64,000 nt of DNA from Chromobotia macracanthus (Eukaryota > Chordata > Actinopteri > Cypriniformes > Botiidae), in contig JAZGTH010000102.1 in NCBI GenBank assembly GCA_036877525.1, forward strand, positions 2,273,501-2,337,500. The letters are read 5' to 3'. A program made the position numbers and the translations under genes. Position 1 is the stretch's first letter; every line of letters starts with the position of its first letter. The notes beneath the pieces are model-generated. The model did no database searches. It was not told the origin of the DNA and saw nothing but the letters and a program-made list of their open reading frames with translations. This document shows, piece after piece, positions 22,664 through 34,199 of this stretch.

Positions 22664-24144
22664 GATTACTGGAATAAAGAATGAACCTGCTAATGGAAAG
22701 TTCTGCCTGTGTTCCGGTCAGAGAAGCAAGTGTAGACTGAAACTAACAGCGTTTGAAATCTGTTACTTTATATGCATTAGTGTTAAACAACAAACATGAT
22801 CATACATCAACTAAAATCAACTTAAACTCAAAAGTCGCAAAATGCTGCGACACAAAATACATTGCTGAACAGATACAGTGTGAGAATTCTGTTTTCTGAT
22901 AGTACCAATATCTAGAGAACGGAGGCAAATAGCCAATATAATACTGCACACCAGAGTTAAAGATTACACAAAATGTCTGAATTTCAATGAAGTCACTTAG
23001 TTCACATAATTCACAGTGTGTGTTTTGTCATGACCAGCCGTGACAGTCATTCAGCAGCTCTGGAGACGTAACCCTCCAGCAGTTTATCAATGTGAGCCAG
23101 TGTGCGTAGAAGGAAACAGACAAAATAAATGATGTCTACACAATCTTAGCTCATTAAAACAGTCACCGACATCTCTTCAAGCGGCTTCACGAAAGACATT
23201 TCCTAAAACACAAGTTGTTCTTTAGAAGGGTTTCATGGTGATTGTGAATGTACAGTGAGCAGATTGTCTTCTGCTGTAAGATCTCAGCAGTTAATGTAAA
23301 TGGGCATCAGGGGAGGGGCTGAGAGATTGATTTCCATGTGGAGCTTCTGACTCCTGTTTCAACATCTGCATCAAACGTGCCAAGAAAAGCAGAAGAGACT
23401 CACACACGCTTCATCACAATGATGCTCAATTAAAGCTACTGCGAAAAGCCAACAGCCACTCTTATGTAACTGTGCTGGGGCTTTATAAAGCATCAATGGC
23501 TGAACAAATGACCTTGAGACGGGAAACCTCTGAGAAAGCAATGCGGAATCATTGACGAGTATCTTAAACGCAGAAATGACGAAATGAAAAGACAATACAA
23601 TGAAAACAGGGAGCGCAGCGCCGGAGCCTCATAGCGTCACCAAGCATGAATTTGGGTTACACGTCGTTTTTCAATGCTTTTGATGTGACAGCATATGGAT
23701 CAAACACAATTCAGTTCACCAGTCCCTGGTTTTCCATCCAAACCAGCGTTTTTCCTTCATTTTCATGTGTTTTAATGCTCAGATGCTCAACTGGGAGCAG
23801 TCCCATCTCCAGCCCGCAGAGAAAAGACGCAGTCGCATTTGCACTGCGCTGAAATCAAACCAGAAACCTTTGACAAACGCATCCTCTCCTCTCATCCGTA
23901 ACAAGCAACCCTTGAGCTTTTGCGGGGACATTTCGGTGAGACATATGTAGAAATTCACTCCCATACTCCATGCTGTTTGAATTAAAGCCTATATACTCTT
24001 ATGTGAGCGCAGTGTTGTAATCAGGTCGAGTAACGCAGTCACGTAAGTGCATGCAGGATTTCTCATTCATCCTTTCATGCATTCATTTATTCATTCATGG
24101 GGGTGTAAGCCTGGTTATTTTACTACAATAATTAGCTGCATTAA

Positions 24145-24209
<65 letters not shown>

Positions 24210-24265
24210 GCATAACATTTATATATATATATATATGTCAGCCCCTTATACATGCATGCATCCCG
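22664..24265 (-). other. Vsnl1 5' UTR intron
   Basis: The acceptor (TTTATTCCAG) lies about seven bases upstream of the vsnl1 ATG at 22663. The matching donor is at 24272. The intron holds an (AT)n microsatellite at about 24148-24206 and a short one at 24220-24236, plus unremarkable AT-rich sequence. A 74-codon frame at 23371-23595 shows no similarity. Confidence 0.55.
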
Positions 24266-24272
24266 CACTTAC

Positions 24273-24560
24273 CTTTAAGTAAATTGGAGCAGGCTATCGG
24301 AAACGTGTGATGGTGGTCGGAACCGTGAGGTTTTGCTTGTGCCGAACCCAAAGTCCTCGGATTCGCCGCCTTTACGGAATGGCAGATAATGCACGGAGGT
24401 AAATCCAGATTGCACGACCCCTCTTCCGTCCGTGTGTGCTATGCGACGCAAGACATCACCGCATCAGCTGCGCGCTACTGCCGTGCAGTCTTGGCGTGCG
24501 TTTGCGCAAATTGCATGACTCGCAACCCTGCTCGTACTGATGCTTGTGTCAGTAACCAGT
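24273..24560 (-). promoter_or_regulatory. vsnl1: Vsnl1 first non-coding exon and promoter
   Basis: A strong minus-strand donor (TTAAAG|GTAAGTGC) ends an exon at 24273. The sequence to about 24560 is noticeably richer in G+C and CpG than its surroundings, as expected for a first exon and promoter. VSNL1 genes have a non-coding first exon, which fits. The exact transcription start is not visible. Confidence 0.5.
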
Positions 24561-24574
24561 CTGCCAACAGCTGC

Positions 24575-24650
24575 ACCGTCACATGCATGCGATGCATGCC
24601 ATGCATGCTGCTTTAGCATGCAGGTGTGCTGGTAAAATGCGTTAGTGCAT
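24575..24650. repeat. Cluster of GCATGC / ATGCAT palindromes
   Basis: ACATGCATGCGATGCATGCC is followed by ATGCATGCTGCTTTAGCATGC, an unusual density of alternating purine-pyrimidine palindromes just upstream of the vsnl1 promoter. Confidence 0.6.
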
Positions 24651-26240
24651 ACATGCCTGACCCCAAAGGTCTATATTACCTCATGTAAAATCTTTATAAA
24701 TCTTTATGTGTGCGGCCTCAGATCCAAACGTGCTGTTCGTGAAACAAAAGTGTCTTACAAACCCCTCTGTGAGTAAGAAAAACTCAATAAGATGCGCTAG
24801 TAGATAAGAAAGAAACTTGGGAGGAGCCAAGACTAGTCTGGGGAGACCACCTCCATGAGCTGGTGCTTATTTATGCAAAACATACATGCAAACATGGCAT
24901 TAATGACAATAAGGACTCATTTGTTGTTTAATATGGTAAAGATGTACAATGACTGTAATCCATCACACACACACACACTGGTTGTGGAGGGCTGGAGATG
25001 GGAATCTGCATTTGCAATATGATGCACAGGTGTGGAAACGCAGAAATGTGTAGAAATAACACGGGGTTTTGATCTAAACTCATTGATTTACTGGACTGGC
25101 AGGTATGGACAGCCTACATGTTCAGAAAGTGTTGTGTGTGCATATAAACGTTTTCATTTACGGCATTATTTTTTATATCTGAGTCTCTAGGACCTCAAAC
25201 ATACATTATGATACAAATAAGGATTAAATTACATGAAATCCATTCTATAATGTTTGAGAATGCAGTGATACTGAAAAATGCTGTAAAGATACAGATTATG
25301 TTTAACTGGGATTTTCATCAAATCTGCAGGTTTTCTACAATCTCTTGCAAACAGTCTGTTTCTTTCTCAAAGCTGTCTCTTAACAGCTGCCTCGGCTAAT
25401 TAAAGAGTTTGAAAAACTGTTTTATATGTAATTTTGATTAAATTACATTCAATGGGCTTCAGCATTACAAATCAATTTCAGTGTAAACAGAAAGTGAGTG
25501 TTTTCAGTTTAGTGTTGTAAAGCTCATGAAGAGAGTGTGATTTTGTAAGATTTAAATGGGTTTCTGTACGCTTAATAACTCCATAGACATTCCAGATCAT
25601 TAATATATAATGAAATATAATTATTGCAGAAAGAATATATTAGGCAGAGGACAAATATTTACATGGTTATTTAAAGTTTGTATGAAAGCTTTTCTATAGT
25701 CCATCAATTATCTGCCATCATTCTGCATACAATGCTTCTGTTTCTCTTCAAAACATCTGTTCTTTCTATAATCATATGCCGTATACAACACACAGTATAA
25801 ACATGATGCTCACATACAGTATAAACACGACTCAAGAATAAAATTACTCAGAAACACAATATATATATAGTTATCTTTAAATGTCATGCATGTAATACTT
25901 ACATGATCAAATACAGTGTCTGATCTGCTTGTTTTCTAGACACATCAACAGTGTGTTTTGATATCAGGTCCAGAAGATATCTTCCACCGAACAGGAGCAA
26001 CTAGAGGTCTAAAATCTCCTGAACCTGGAGATTTTGTAGAACAGGAGAATATAAAACTCACTGTTAAAAGAGAAAATCATTTGTTATAGCTTTTAGTAAA
26101 TGTCTGGTATCTTTTGTGTTATATTTTGAGTATAGTGTACTCTATAAACCAAAAAAATAAACAAACAGGGTACAGTCTTTCTCCTCCAATATTATTTAAA
26201 AAATGATGATGATGTGTACTGCCCGCTACATATAAACCCT
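24651..26240. other. Intergenic, no gene seen
   Basis: AT-rich sequence with a short AC run near 24964-24980. No domain-bearing frame, RNA gene or clear transposon was recognised. It may hold downstream exons or the 3' end of the micropeptide locus. Confidence 0.5.
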
Positions 26241-27411
26241 TCTTACCTGCTGTGACATCTTCTGCATGGTGATGAGTGTTGAAGCTCTGTCCATGTGCAG
26301 GACTGGTACAGCTGCTGTAGGTCCGTCTGCATGAATGAAACCCAGAGAAAGATCTGAGCTGATGGGACATGAGTGATCTGTTCTGGTCACTGAATCACTG
26401 AATCTACTGTACAATCCTCCAGCTCTGGTGACTCAGCTGGGTTTAGTGAAGTGAAGAGGAAAAGGTTTAGTGAAATCACAGTGTTTTCCCATGAATAAGA
26501 GGTTGTAGCAGCACTCCTCCATGTTTCAGTCTGCATAATATTGTCTCATCCACACCAGCAACCAAAAGTATGACATCACAGAAGATTTTTTCAAGCATAC
26601 CAGTATATACATTTTCTATATATTTTCTATATACATTTTCTTTTGTCTTCGAAAGAAATGTATTTTTGCCAAATGCATAAATGGAATAATGATTTATAAA
26701 ATCAATTCTGGTGTCATTGTGAAGTGGGGGTTCGTCTCACCTGTGGCCCGGTACATTTCCTGTCGGGCTGAGAACAAATGAGGCCATCAGTGAAGCTCAT
26801 TTCACCTCACTGCTGCTGTTGCCCTCTGTGCTGAATCCACAGGAGCACACAGTGGATCTGTAGACAGCAAACAGAGCGTATTGACATGCTGAGTTACAGT
26901 CATTAAGACCTTCTCTGTCAGGATTTGCTATGACTTCTAACTACAGTTTTTGGGTAGAGGGGGCATTCCTGTAGTGTGAGAAATGAATACAATACAAATT
27001 ATTAAGAAAATATCTTTGGAATGAATGTCCCAATTCAAACCTACATGGTCCTAAAAGTATAGGCACAATTTTCTAAATGCAAAATGTAGTTTTGTGCTTT
27101 TTCTTTTGGTTTGGGCTGAAATGTGCTGAAACGATAAAAACAGATGATCATACACAGTGTGAAATATTCTTGCACAAGCAGATGTGAAGAGCAGTAAATC
27201 CAAACTGCTGCTGTCATGCAGTCATCCTCCCTCCTCAGAATACAGCATTCAGTGACGGGGCAGGTGTAGTGAGCCCATAAATGATTTTTGTTCATTTTTA
27301 GCTATAAAGGTTACAGACAGCAGCATTAACACACTTGCTCTTATGGGGACAAAAGCACTACACATCATTAGACACAATGAGCACGGCTAAAACAACAGGA
27401 TCCTTCTTACC

Positions 27412-27504
27412 TCACCTTATCACAGTCAGGGGCAAATACAGGAGGATATGCCACAGACAAAACAAGATGCACACGGAGGGTAAAATCTCCAGCAGTTGCT
27501 CCAT
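27412..27504 (-). CDS. Candidate 30-residue membrane micropeptide
   Basis: The ATG at 27504 has a favourable context (A at -3, G at +4) and opens MEQLLEILPSVCILFCLWHI followed by LLYLPLTVIR, then TGA at 27414-27412. From residue 7 onward the peptide is almost entirely hydrophobic with Trp and His in the middle, as expected for one membrane helix or a signal anchor. If exon 1 is spliced at ATAAG|GTGAGG to the exon at 26857, the frame continues in phase with STVCSCGFSTEGNSSSEVK and stops, giving 49 aa with a polar tail. I do not recognise it as any named family. The function is unknown and chance coding is possible. Confidence 0.35.
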   Translation of the reverse strand: MEQLLEILPSVCILFCLWHILLYLPLTVIR

Positions 27505-27557
27505 GATGTGTGATCGCTCAGCCGCCGGGCCCGCAGGCTCTTGGAGGCAGGTCCGCT

Positions 27558-27571
27558 GTTGTCATGGCAAC
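27558..27571. promoter_or_regulatory. X-box (RFX) site upstream of the micropeptide ORF
   Basis: GTTGTCATGGCAAC matches GTNRCCNNRGYAAC at 13 of 14 positions and is nearly palindromic. It lies 54 bases upstream of the micropeptide ATG and about 365 bases upstream of the afg1l ATG. RFX sites at this distance typify ciliary genes. Confidence 0.5.
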
Positions 27572-27629
27572 AGACATCCAGAACCGTCACAAAGTACTGA
27601 ATGTAGTACCTCATGTCCGGTACACCGAG

Positions 27630-27720
27630 CCAACCGGGAACGTTTGCAGAACGTTTGCAGGAGAGTTAGTAGAACGTTCCCAGAACGTTTTTGTTACTTG
27701 ATGTAAACTTTAGGGAAACG
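27630..27720. mobile_element. Family B terminal fragment near the afg1l promoter
   Basis: GCCAACCGGGAACGTTTGCAG and the following GAACGTTCCCAGAACG resemble the right end of family B (CCAGCTAACAGGGAACGTTC). Only the terminal part is present. Confidence 0.45.
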
Positions 27721-27934
27721 TTCTTGCAACTTACAATTGTTCGCCGATACGCGTATAATAAAACGCATATTAATAACGCATATTAATTATTAACAGTTCC
27801 CGTAAAAAAAAAAGACAATCAATAATGCACATATTTACGAATTACACTACGGTGAAGATGTCGTCATCGTAACCACGCCCACTTTGTACCGCCCGGCATG
27901 ACTTATGAATAAAGTTTCATCATTTTGAATCATC

Positions 27935-30900
27935 ATGGCAGCCGGCAGAGCGTCCTTGGTAGCGCTTGGGCTCCGGTTTTATGTGAAAAATAAGCTTTTA
28001 TCGACGTCATCTTTCATTAGTTTTACCAGCTGTGTGAGAAGAGGTAAGATATTACAACGTCTGCTTGAGAAAAGCGTTGAATGACGCTTTAAGTGTGTGA
28101 TAAGTGACATCGTAACATACAGAGCACGGTGTTTAGGAGACAGTCACGAATGTGTAATATAATATTGAAGCGGGATTTGTTGTGTTGATTTAGTCAGATG
28201 TAAAGTTGTATAGGGCAGATGGTGTTATTTTCAGGGCAGTCAGACCCACACACTGTGTATTTGTCTGGATGTCAGTGTTTATATACGATTCTTTACTCAG
28301 TTTTGTTGAAACGAGTCTGAAACAGTCATTCAGTTTGCAGCGGATTGTCCATGTGGTTGTAGTTGAGCAGATGTTTGTACTGAGCATATGATTATGTTAG
28401 AGTTTAAGTTTAAGAAGAACTGACAAAAGTATTTTATTCAACATATAAAACCACTGCTAGAGAAAACAAGCAATGTTTGTACTTGTCCTTACAGCTTACA
28501 GCTTTTGTTGAAAGTGAAACGTTTCTGTGTTATTATTTTAGTCCTGCCTGTTCTCAGTTATTTGTTGAATGGATGAAGTGATGGGAGTCCCTCTGGCTGA
28601 TCTTCATTCATGGTATAGATCATGTTCTGTTGTTTACTCTCATAAAACACAATTCTGTCTGGCAGAGTTTGCAGTGAATGTGCTGTCTCAGTCTGTTGAA
28701 GAGCCCAGTTCAACCACGTCTCCAGGCAGCGGTTTTGCTGGACCTCTGGAACATTACAACAGTCTAATCAGAGACGGGCTTCTGCGAGAAGATCTGCAGC
28801 AAAAGGCTGTTTTGGAAAATCTGGATCAGTTGCAAAAGGATCTTAGAGGATACAACAATGGACACTCGTCATTTTTTTCAAAGGTACATTTTGTTGCATG
28901 GCAAAGCAGCTGAAATAAGTGAAATGTTGTTCCTAATTTCACATACATTTGTTTCATTTACAGTTGTTCTCCAAGCAAAAGCCACCAAAAGGTTATTACA
29001 TATATGGTGATGTTGGTAAGTTAGTCGAATGTTGTGCTACTGTTATAAATATAACTCGCTTACTGTTTTATTACTGAGGATTTCTTGATTTGCAGGTACA
29101 GGAAAAACAATGGTTATGGACATGTTTTATGATCATGTAGAAACAGTGAAGAAGAAAAGGGTTCATTTTCATGGATTCATGTTGGATGTACATAAACGTG
29201 AGTTTGCTTATTTAAAGGCAAGATAATACACACATGTACATTAATCCTGGTCTTCACTATGTTATGAGGACTAAAAATAATGCTGGTACAGTTTGACCTT
29301 GTGGAGACATTTTTAGGTCCTCAGGAGGAAACAAGCTTATAAATCACACAGAATGATCTTGTTTAAATCTAAAATAGCAAAAAGTGTTCTGTGATGGTTA
29401 GGTTTAGGGTTAGTGTAGATGGATAGAAAATACAGTATATACAGTATAAAACCCATGACGTCTATGGAATGTCCCCATAAAACATAAAAACCCAATAGAA
29501 TAACATGTAAACATTGTATTATTAATATAGGATTATTTAATGGTATATGGTATATGAATTTCTAGTGATGTGTGCACTCATGAAACAGCAGATGATGTCA
29601 TGATTTGCATGTTCATGCAGGAATTCATCGTCTCAAGCAGAGTCTGCCCAAGAGAAAAGCAGGTAAGATGGCGAAGGCGTATGACCCCATAGCGCCGGTT
29701 GCCGAGGAGATCAGTGAGGAGGCGTGTCTTCTGTGCTTTGATGAGTTTCAGGTGAATGTCTGACTGTATGATTTCAGGTTTGTGATCACTGTACTGAGAT
29801 CAGCTCCTGTTGTTTTTTAGTCATGCAGTGGGAGTGATATGGATGTTTGTCTGTTGAGCAGGTCACTGATATTGCTGATGCCATGATTTTAAAGCAGCTC
29901 TTTGAGAATCTGTTTCTGAACGGTGTCATTGTTGTTGCCACGTCCAATCGGCCTCCAGATGGTAAGACACAACGAATCAGAAAATGCCTTCATGTGCTTT
30001 ACCTCTAGTGGACTCTCAGCTAAGCTCCACCCCTTGGTTACTGTTGCTGACACATAGTTAATCCATAGCATGCAATTATCCAGATTTACTTCCATTTGCA
30101 AAAGCCAAAAGCACACAGGAGTTTAATAGATTTAAACTAGAGTGAAGCCATGTGATGATGTATGGAGTGGCAACAGTTGCTAAGGTCCCATGAGCTAAAC
30201 CTTAAAACTGATTTACCTAAGTTTTAAGATTTAGCTCATGGGACTCCAGTACTATTGTTTTTAATAGGTTGCTGTTTGGTGTAACTGTGTTTAACAACAG
30301 CTGTTGGATGTAGTAATCAAGAGAACAATTCTCATTTTAGGAAGTCATCTGTTTGATCTTTGTCATCTTCTACAGATCTATACAAAAACGGGTTGCAGAG
30401 GGTGAACTTTGTGCCATTCATAGCTGTGCTAAAGGTAATGAGAAATGATTGTTATTCACATGTTCTGTACTGAATGTCCTAGATGAACTTTTTTATTGTT
30501 GATGTATTATTAATAGGATCTTGATAATGTATGTAATGATTTAGATTATTTTATCGTTTATCAGATTATGTTGTATATGTAAATCTCTTTTAAACAGCAT
30601 TATTGTCACACGTTGCGTCTGGATTCTGGAATCGATTACCGGAGAAGAAATCGGCCCGCGGCGGGAAAACTCTTCTATCTGTGAGAAAATCAGTTCATTA
30701 TATCATACACAATAGAACTTTACTTAGTTTCAGGATGAGGTGCATCCTGAAACTCTAACAGAGCAATGGTTTAATAATATTTAATAGTTTTCTTGGCCCA
30801 CTATTAGTCTGTGAAATTAAAGCTGGTGTTTTATCATTCAAAAGCCTACACATCTTTAAGCCATGAATACCAGTGTTTAACTAAATATAAAGCCACAGTC

Positions 30901-33166
30901 TGTAACCTTATTTGGTTGAAAATAAACAAAAATCAGTTATTGAGGAAGTATATAACAGATCAGTGTTCTAGACTAAGTCTTCTTAGTTTATAATAATTAT
31001 TTTATAACTAATTATAATAACTAATTAATAATTAGTTTATTAATAATTTCAGCTGTCTGGTCAGATTTCGGTTCGCTTCATTTTACTTCAATGTACACAA
31101 TGAAAAGTACATAAAATAACCTGCAATATCATGTTTCAAACAGAGATGGTGACAGAGACAAAAGTTACGGATTGAAGCTTTCATGGAAAGCCTCAATCAC
31201 TCATTTATCACTTTATATTATATAGTGATAAATGAATTCTCTTGTATTGCAGCTCCAGTGAGCCCAATGTTGATACAACGCTCGATAAACTGTTTGATGA
31301 GTTGGCCTTCAAACAGAATGACAGTAAGTCATTCTTATTAGTTGATTATAGATGGTATATCAGTAATAATCCTAACTAAACCATGTCTAATGACGTCACG
31401 TGAGGTTTTGCATTGCTGCAGGTTTTGGTTTTGGTTGTTATTGTTTACTGTGTGCTAATATGATCCAGATTGCTTCTGTTTCTCACAGTTACTCGGCCCA
31501 GATCTCTGAAGGTTCATGGCAGGACACTGACACTTAACAAGGCGTGTGGAACCATCGCAGACTGCACCTTTGAGGAGCTGTGTGACCGAGTAAGCTTATG
31601 TATTCAGTGTCTCTTTCACAGTTTGTTCTCTGTGTCTTCTGTGTAGCTTTGTGTAGCCTCCAGGTAGCTTCTATTCATTGCCTGTATTCATATTTTAAAT
31701 GAGGAGACCAAAACATGTTCATCAAGGTTTTGATTTTATAACATATTTTAAAGTGGTAAACAAATCTATGATAACAGTGATATAAAAAATGTTACCTTTT
31801 TAGCTCATATCTAAAGAATAAACATACATGTTCTAAACTAAATATAAACAATAGCTTTTTAAATTGAGAGACTAAAACCTACTTTTCTAAACCTACTTCT
31901 GCTATATTGACATTTAAATTTTTCACTTTTATTCAAAGTGACTTACAGTGTGTTCAAGCTATACAGTTGATTAGTATGTGTGTTCTCTTGGAATCGAAGC
32001 CACAACATTTTGCGCTGCTGACACAACGCTACAGTAACACCTAGCTCCTGCAGCTATATTGAATGTTGTAATTTCTTCAGTGTCTTCATGACACTGTCTG
32101 TTTCTGGTAATCTATAGAAGGAAACAAGAGAAATAAGGCAGAATTTATCTAGTTATAATTGTTTATTTTACTGAGATCTTTTTGTGTTTCTTGTCAGCCT
32201 ATAGGAGCCAGTGATTATCTGGAGATCTCCTCTGTTTTTGATACGGTGTTCATTCGCAACATTCCTCTGCTCACGCTGAATCAGAAGACACAAGCCAGAC
32301 GCTTCATAACTCTTGTTGATGCGCTCTATGAGCACAAGGTAAAAAACACTCATGGACTGTGAGTCCAGCATCTGTTAGAAGGTCCTCATGTTTCTGTGGA
32401 ATATCTGCACAGGTTCGGGTGGTGCTACAGGCAGAAGCTCTGTTAGATGAGCTGTTTGTTCTTGACGATCACCACCACGATCATCACGACACTCATGTCC
32501 TGTTGGATGATTTGGGCATTTCAAGGGTAATTTAATTAATTTCCTGTTTAAAGGCAACTGTTCAGCTCTGACCCTGTTTTATTACATTACATTTACATTT
32601 ATGCATTTGGCAGACGCTTTTATCCAAAGTGACCTACAGTGCATTCAAGGTCTGCCAAAATACAGTTTATCAGTGCTTATGTACACTGGAAATCGAACCC
32701 GCAACCTTTGTGCTGCAAACACAATGCTCTACTAACTGAGCTACAGTTTCTCATTTGCCATTTACAATCAGATAGTCCTGCCTCAAATTAAACAATACAG
32801 TTACTGTTTTAGTTTTCAATATGTCGCCCAGCCCTGACGCTTAGTGTGTCTTTACATTTCTGTGAAATTTGTTTTCACACAAACGATTAACACGATTGTT
32901 CTGCTGATGTTTTATAAGTAACGGACCCAGCCCTGCCTTTAAAACACCTCTCACAGATTGACTTGTTGTCTGTGTGATTGATCATCTCTGCGCATTCACA
33001 GACAGCAGTGATTTGATTATCTCTTTCAATGCGTCAGGATGCCGGCAGCTCTCTGGCGATCTTCACGGGGGAGGAGGAGGTCTTTGCCTTCCAGAGAACT
33101 GTGTCTCGCCTTACAGAGATGCAGACGGACGAGTACTGGGCTGCGGGGGATCGGAGCTCTAAGTAG
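27935..33166 (+). CDS. afg1l: AFG1-like mitochondrial ATPase (LACE1)
   Basis: AFG1L is a AAA ATPase of the mitochondrial inner membrane that helps turn over nuclear-encoded complex IV subunits. Thirteen exons join in phase to 469 aa: 27935-28043, 28666-28883, 28964-29015, 29096-29197, 29621-29751, 29862-29961, 30376-30434, 30598-30680, 31253-31323, 31489-31589, 32198-32338, 32413-32526, 33038-33166. The N-terminus (MAAGRASLVALGLRFYVKNK) is basic and lacks acids, as in a mitochondrial presequence. Walker A GDVGTGKT is residues 124-131, split by an intron; Walker B LLCFDEF is about 197-203; the sensor ATSNRPPD follows. An unusual His/Asp patch (DDHHHDHHDTH) occurs near 407-417. An upstream ATG at 28569 is open into exon 2 and would give a form without the presequence. 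Confidence 0.96.
31060..31190. repeat. Family C repeat in an afg1l intron
   Basis: The stretch contains AATAACCTGCAATATCATG, TTTCAAACAGAGATGGTG and AAAAGTTACGGATTGAAGC in the same order as at 21540-21660. Confidence 0.65.
31910..32050 (-). mobile_element. Degenerate tRNA-derived SINE copy
   Basis: CACTTTTATTCAAAGTGACT, then TTACAGTGTGTTCAAG, and later GGAATCGAAGCCACAAC parallel the better-kept element at 32582-32746. The tRNA-like head is badly eroded. Confidence 0.5.
32582..32746 (-). mobile_element. tRNA-derived SINE
   Basis: Read on the minus strand, the head CTGTAGCTCAGTTAGTAGAG (32746-32727) is a tRNA-like box A. GGTTGCGGGTTCGATTT (32706-32690) is box B. The body continues to the common fish tail AAAGCGTCTGCCAAATGCAT-type sequence (here with minor changes) and ends near 32582. 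It inserts in the last afg1l intron. It is a SINE, not a working tRNA gene, because the acceptor and anticodon arms do not fold as a full cloverleaf. Confidence 0.8.
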
Positions 33167-34199
33167 CTTTTATCATCATCCACTCCACACACAGCCATCA
33201 GCTGTTATAAGACGCATGAGGTCTTGGGATCAACTCAGATTTGACTGTAAAAAAAAAATCGGAGTGTATTTAATGACTGTATTTTTATGAGAATTTGATG
33301 ATGTACTGCTGCACTTTATAAACGCACATCCAAACAGAAGCACAAAACTAGCTTCTTTTCTGAGGTTTGTTTTTGTGGGACATTGGAGAGAGTTGTGGAG
33401 AGGTTTGGATCAGCCACAGATTTATTTTAATATAAGACCTTAATGATTATTGTGAAGTATGTAATGACATCTGTAATGGTTAAATGGGTGAGAAGGTATA
33501 AAGATGTTTTTAAAATGATGTGTGCATTGAAATAGTTTAAATGACTTCTGATTGGAATGTTTTGAAGCTCTTGTATGTCTCATTTGGTTTCAGGATGGCT
33601 GTTGTTGGGTATTTGCTGGTTGTTTCATCATATTGTATCTGTCTGATGATATGTAACCTGAAAACATGAGTCGTTCATGTTTAGTTTTATTGAAGGGGAC
33701 ACAGCCGGACCTTTGTGAGTGAGAGCGAGTGCATTTAGCAGTGATGTTTGATTAAGGTAAGCGTCACCTACTGCTCATACGTAAGTGCCTGGTTTCACAG
33801 ACTAAAATGCATCTTTAAACTGTCTTAACCTGGAAGCAACCTTCACTGACATGTCATAAAATATATGCGTGTTATTGTTGTCTCAAAATGCACACCAGTA
33901 ATGTTTCTTCTAAAGGCACATTTATAAAAGCTACTTAAATGTACTAATTTAACTAAGGCCTACTTCTGGTGTAATCTAAGCCCTGTCTGTGAAACCAGGC
34001 CAAGGGTTAGGGAACAAACCCCAAAGTATCAGTGAAAGATCCTTAAGCATTAATGCTACACACATGAAAGATACTGAAATATGTTTGTTTGTAATAAAAT
34101 CATCTCAGAACAAGCTCGTTTTATGCACAATCACACATGAATTTGACAGGTTTCTCAAAACTCACACTAAATAATTGTTTAATGGTGTTTTGGGAACGT
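33167..34199. other. Afg1l 3' UTR and spacer
   Basis: No coding similarity and no canonical AATAAA is obvious in the first 500 bases after the afg1l stop. The rest is AT-rich spacer before the GC-rich foxo3 leader. A 61-codon frame at 33989-34174 shows no similarity. Confidence 0.4.

Larger units (their letters stand above)
26247..27600 (-). ncRNA. Unrecognised spliced transcription unit, three candidate exons
   Basis: Three minus-strand exons are suggested by good splice sites. Exon 1 runs from about 27600 to 27416 (ATAAG|GTGAGG) or to 27411 (TGAG|GTAAGA). Exon 2 is 26857-26741, with acceptor TGTCTACAG and donor CACAG|GTGAGAC. Exon 3 is 26436-26247, with acceptor AAACCCAG and donor CAGCAG|GTAAGA. 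It lies head-to-head with afg1l, about 430 bases between start codons, so a shared bidirectional promoter is likely. Its only credible coding content is a short membrane peptide in exon 1. It could be a lncRNA, a micropeptide gene or both. The splice model is inferred from motifs only. Confidence 0.4.

Noticed and set aside
23371..24310. Several 60-90-codon frames upstream of vsnl1
   Set aside because: They overlap microsatellites or repeats, lack domains and do not join by splicing.
32680..32746. tRNA-like sequence on the minus strand
   Set aside because: Boxes A and B are present but are joined to a SINE body, and a full cloverleaf is not formed, so it is not called as a tRNA gene.
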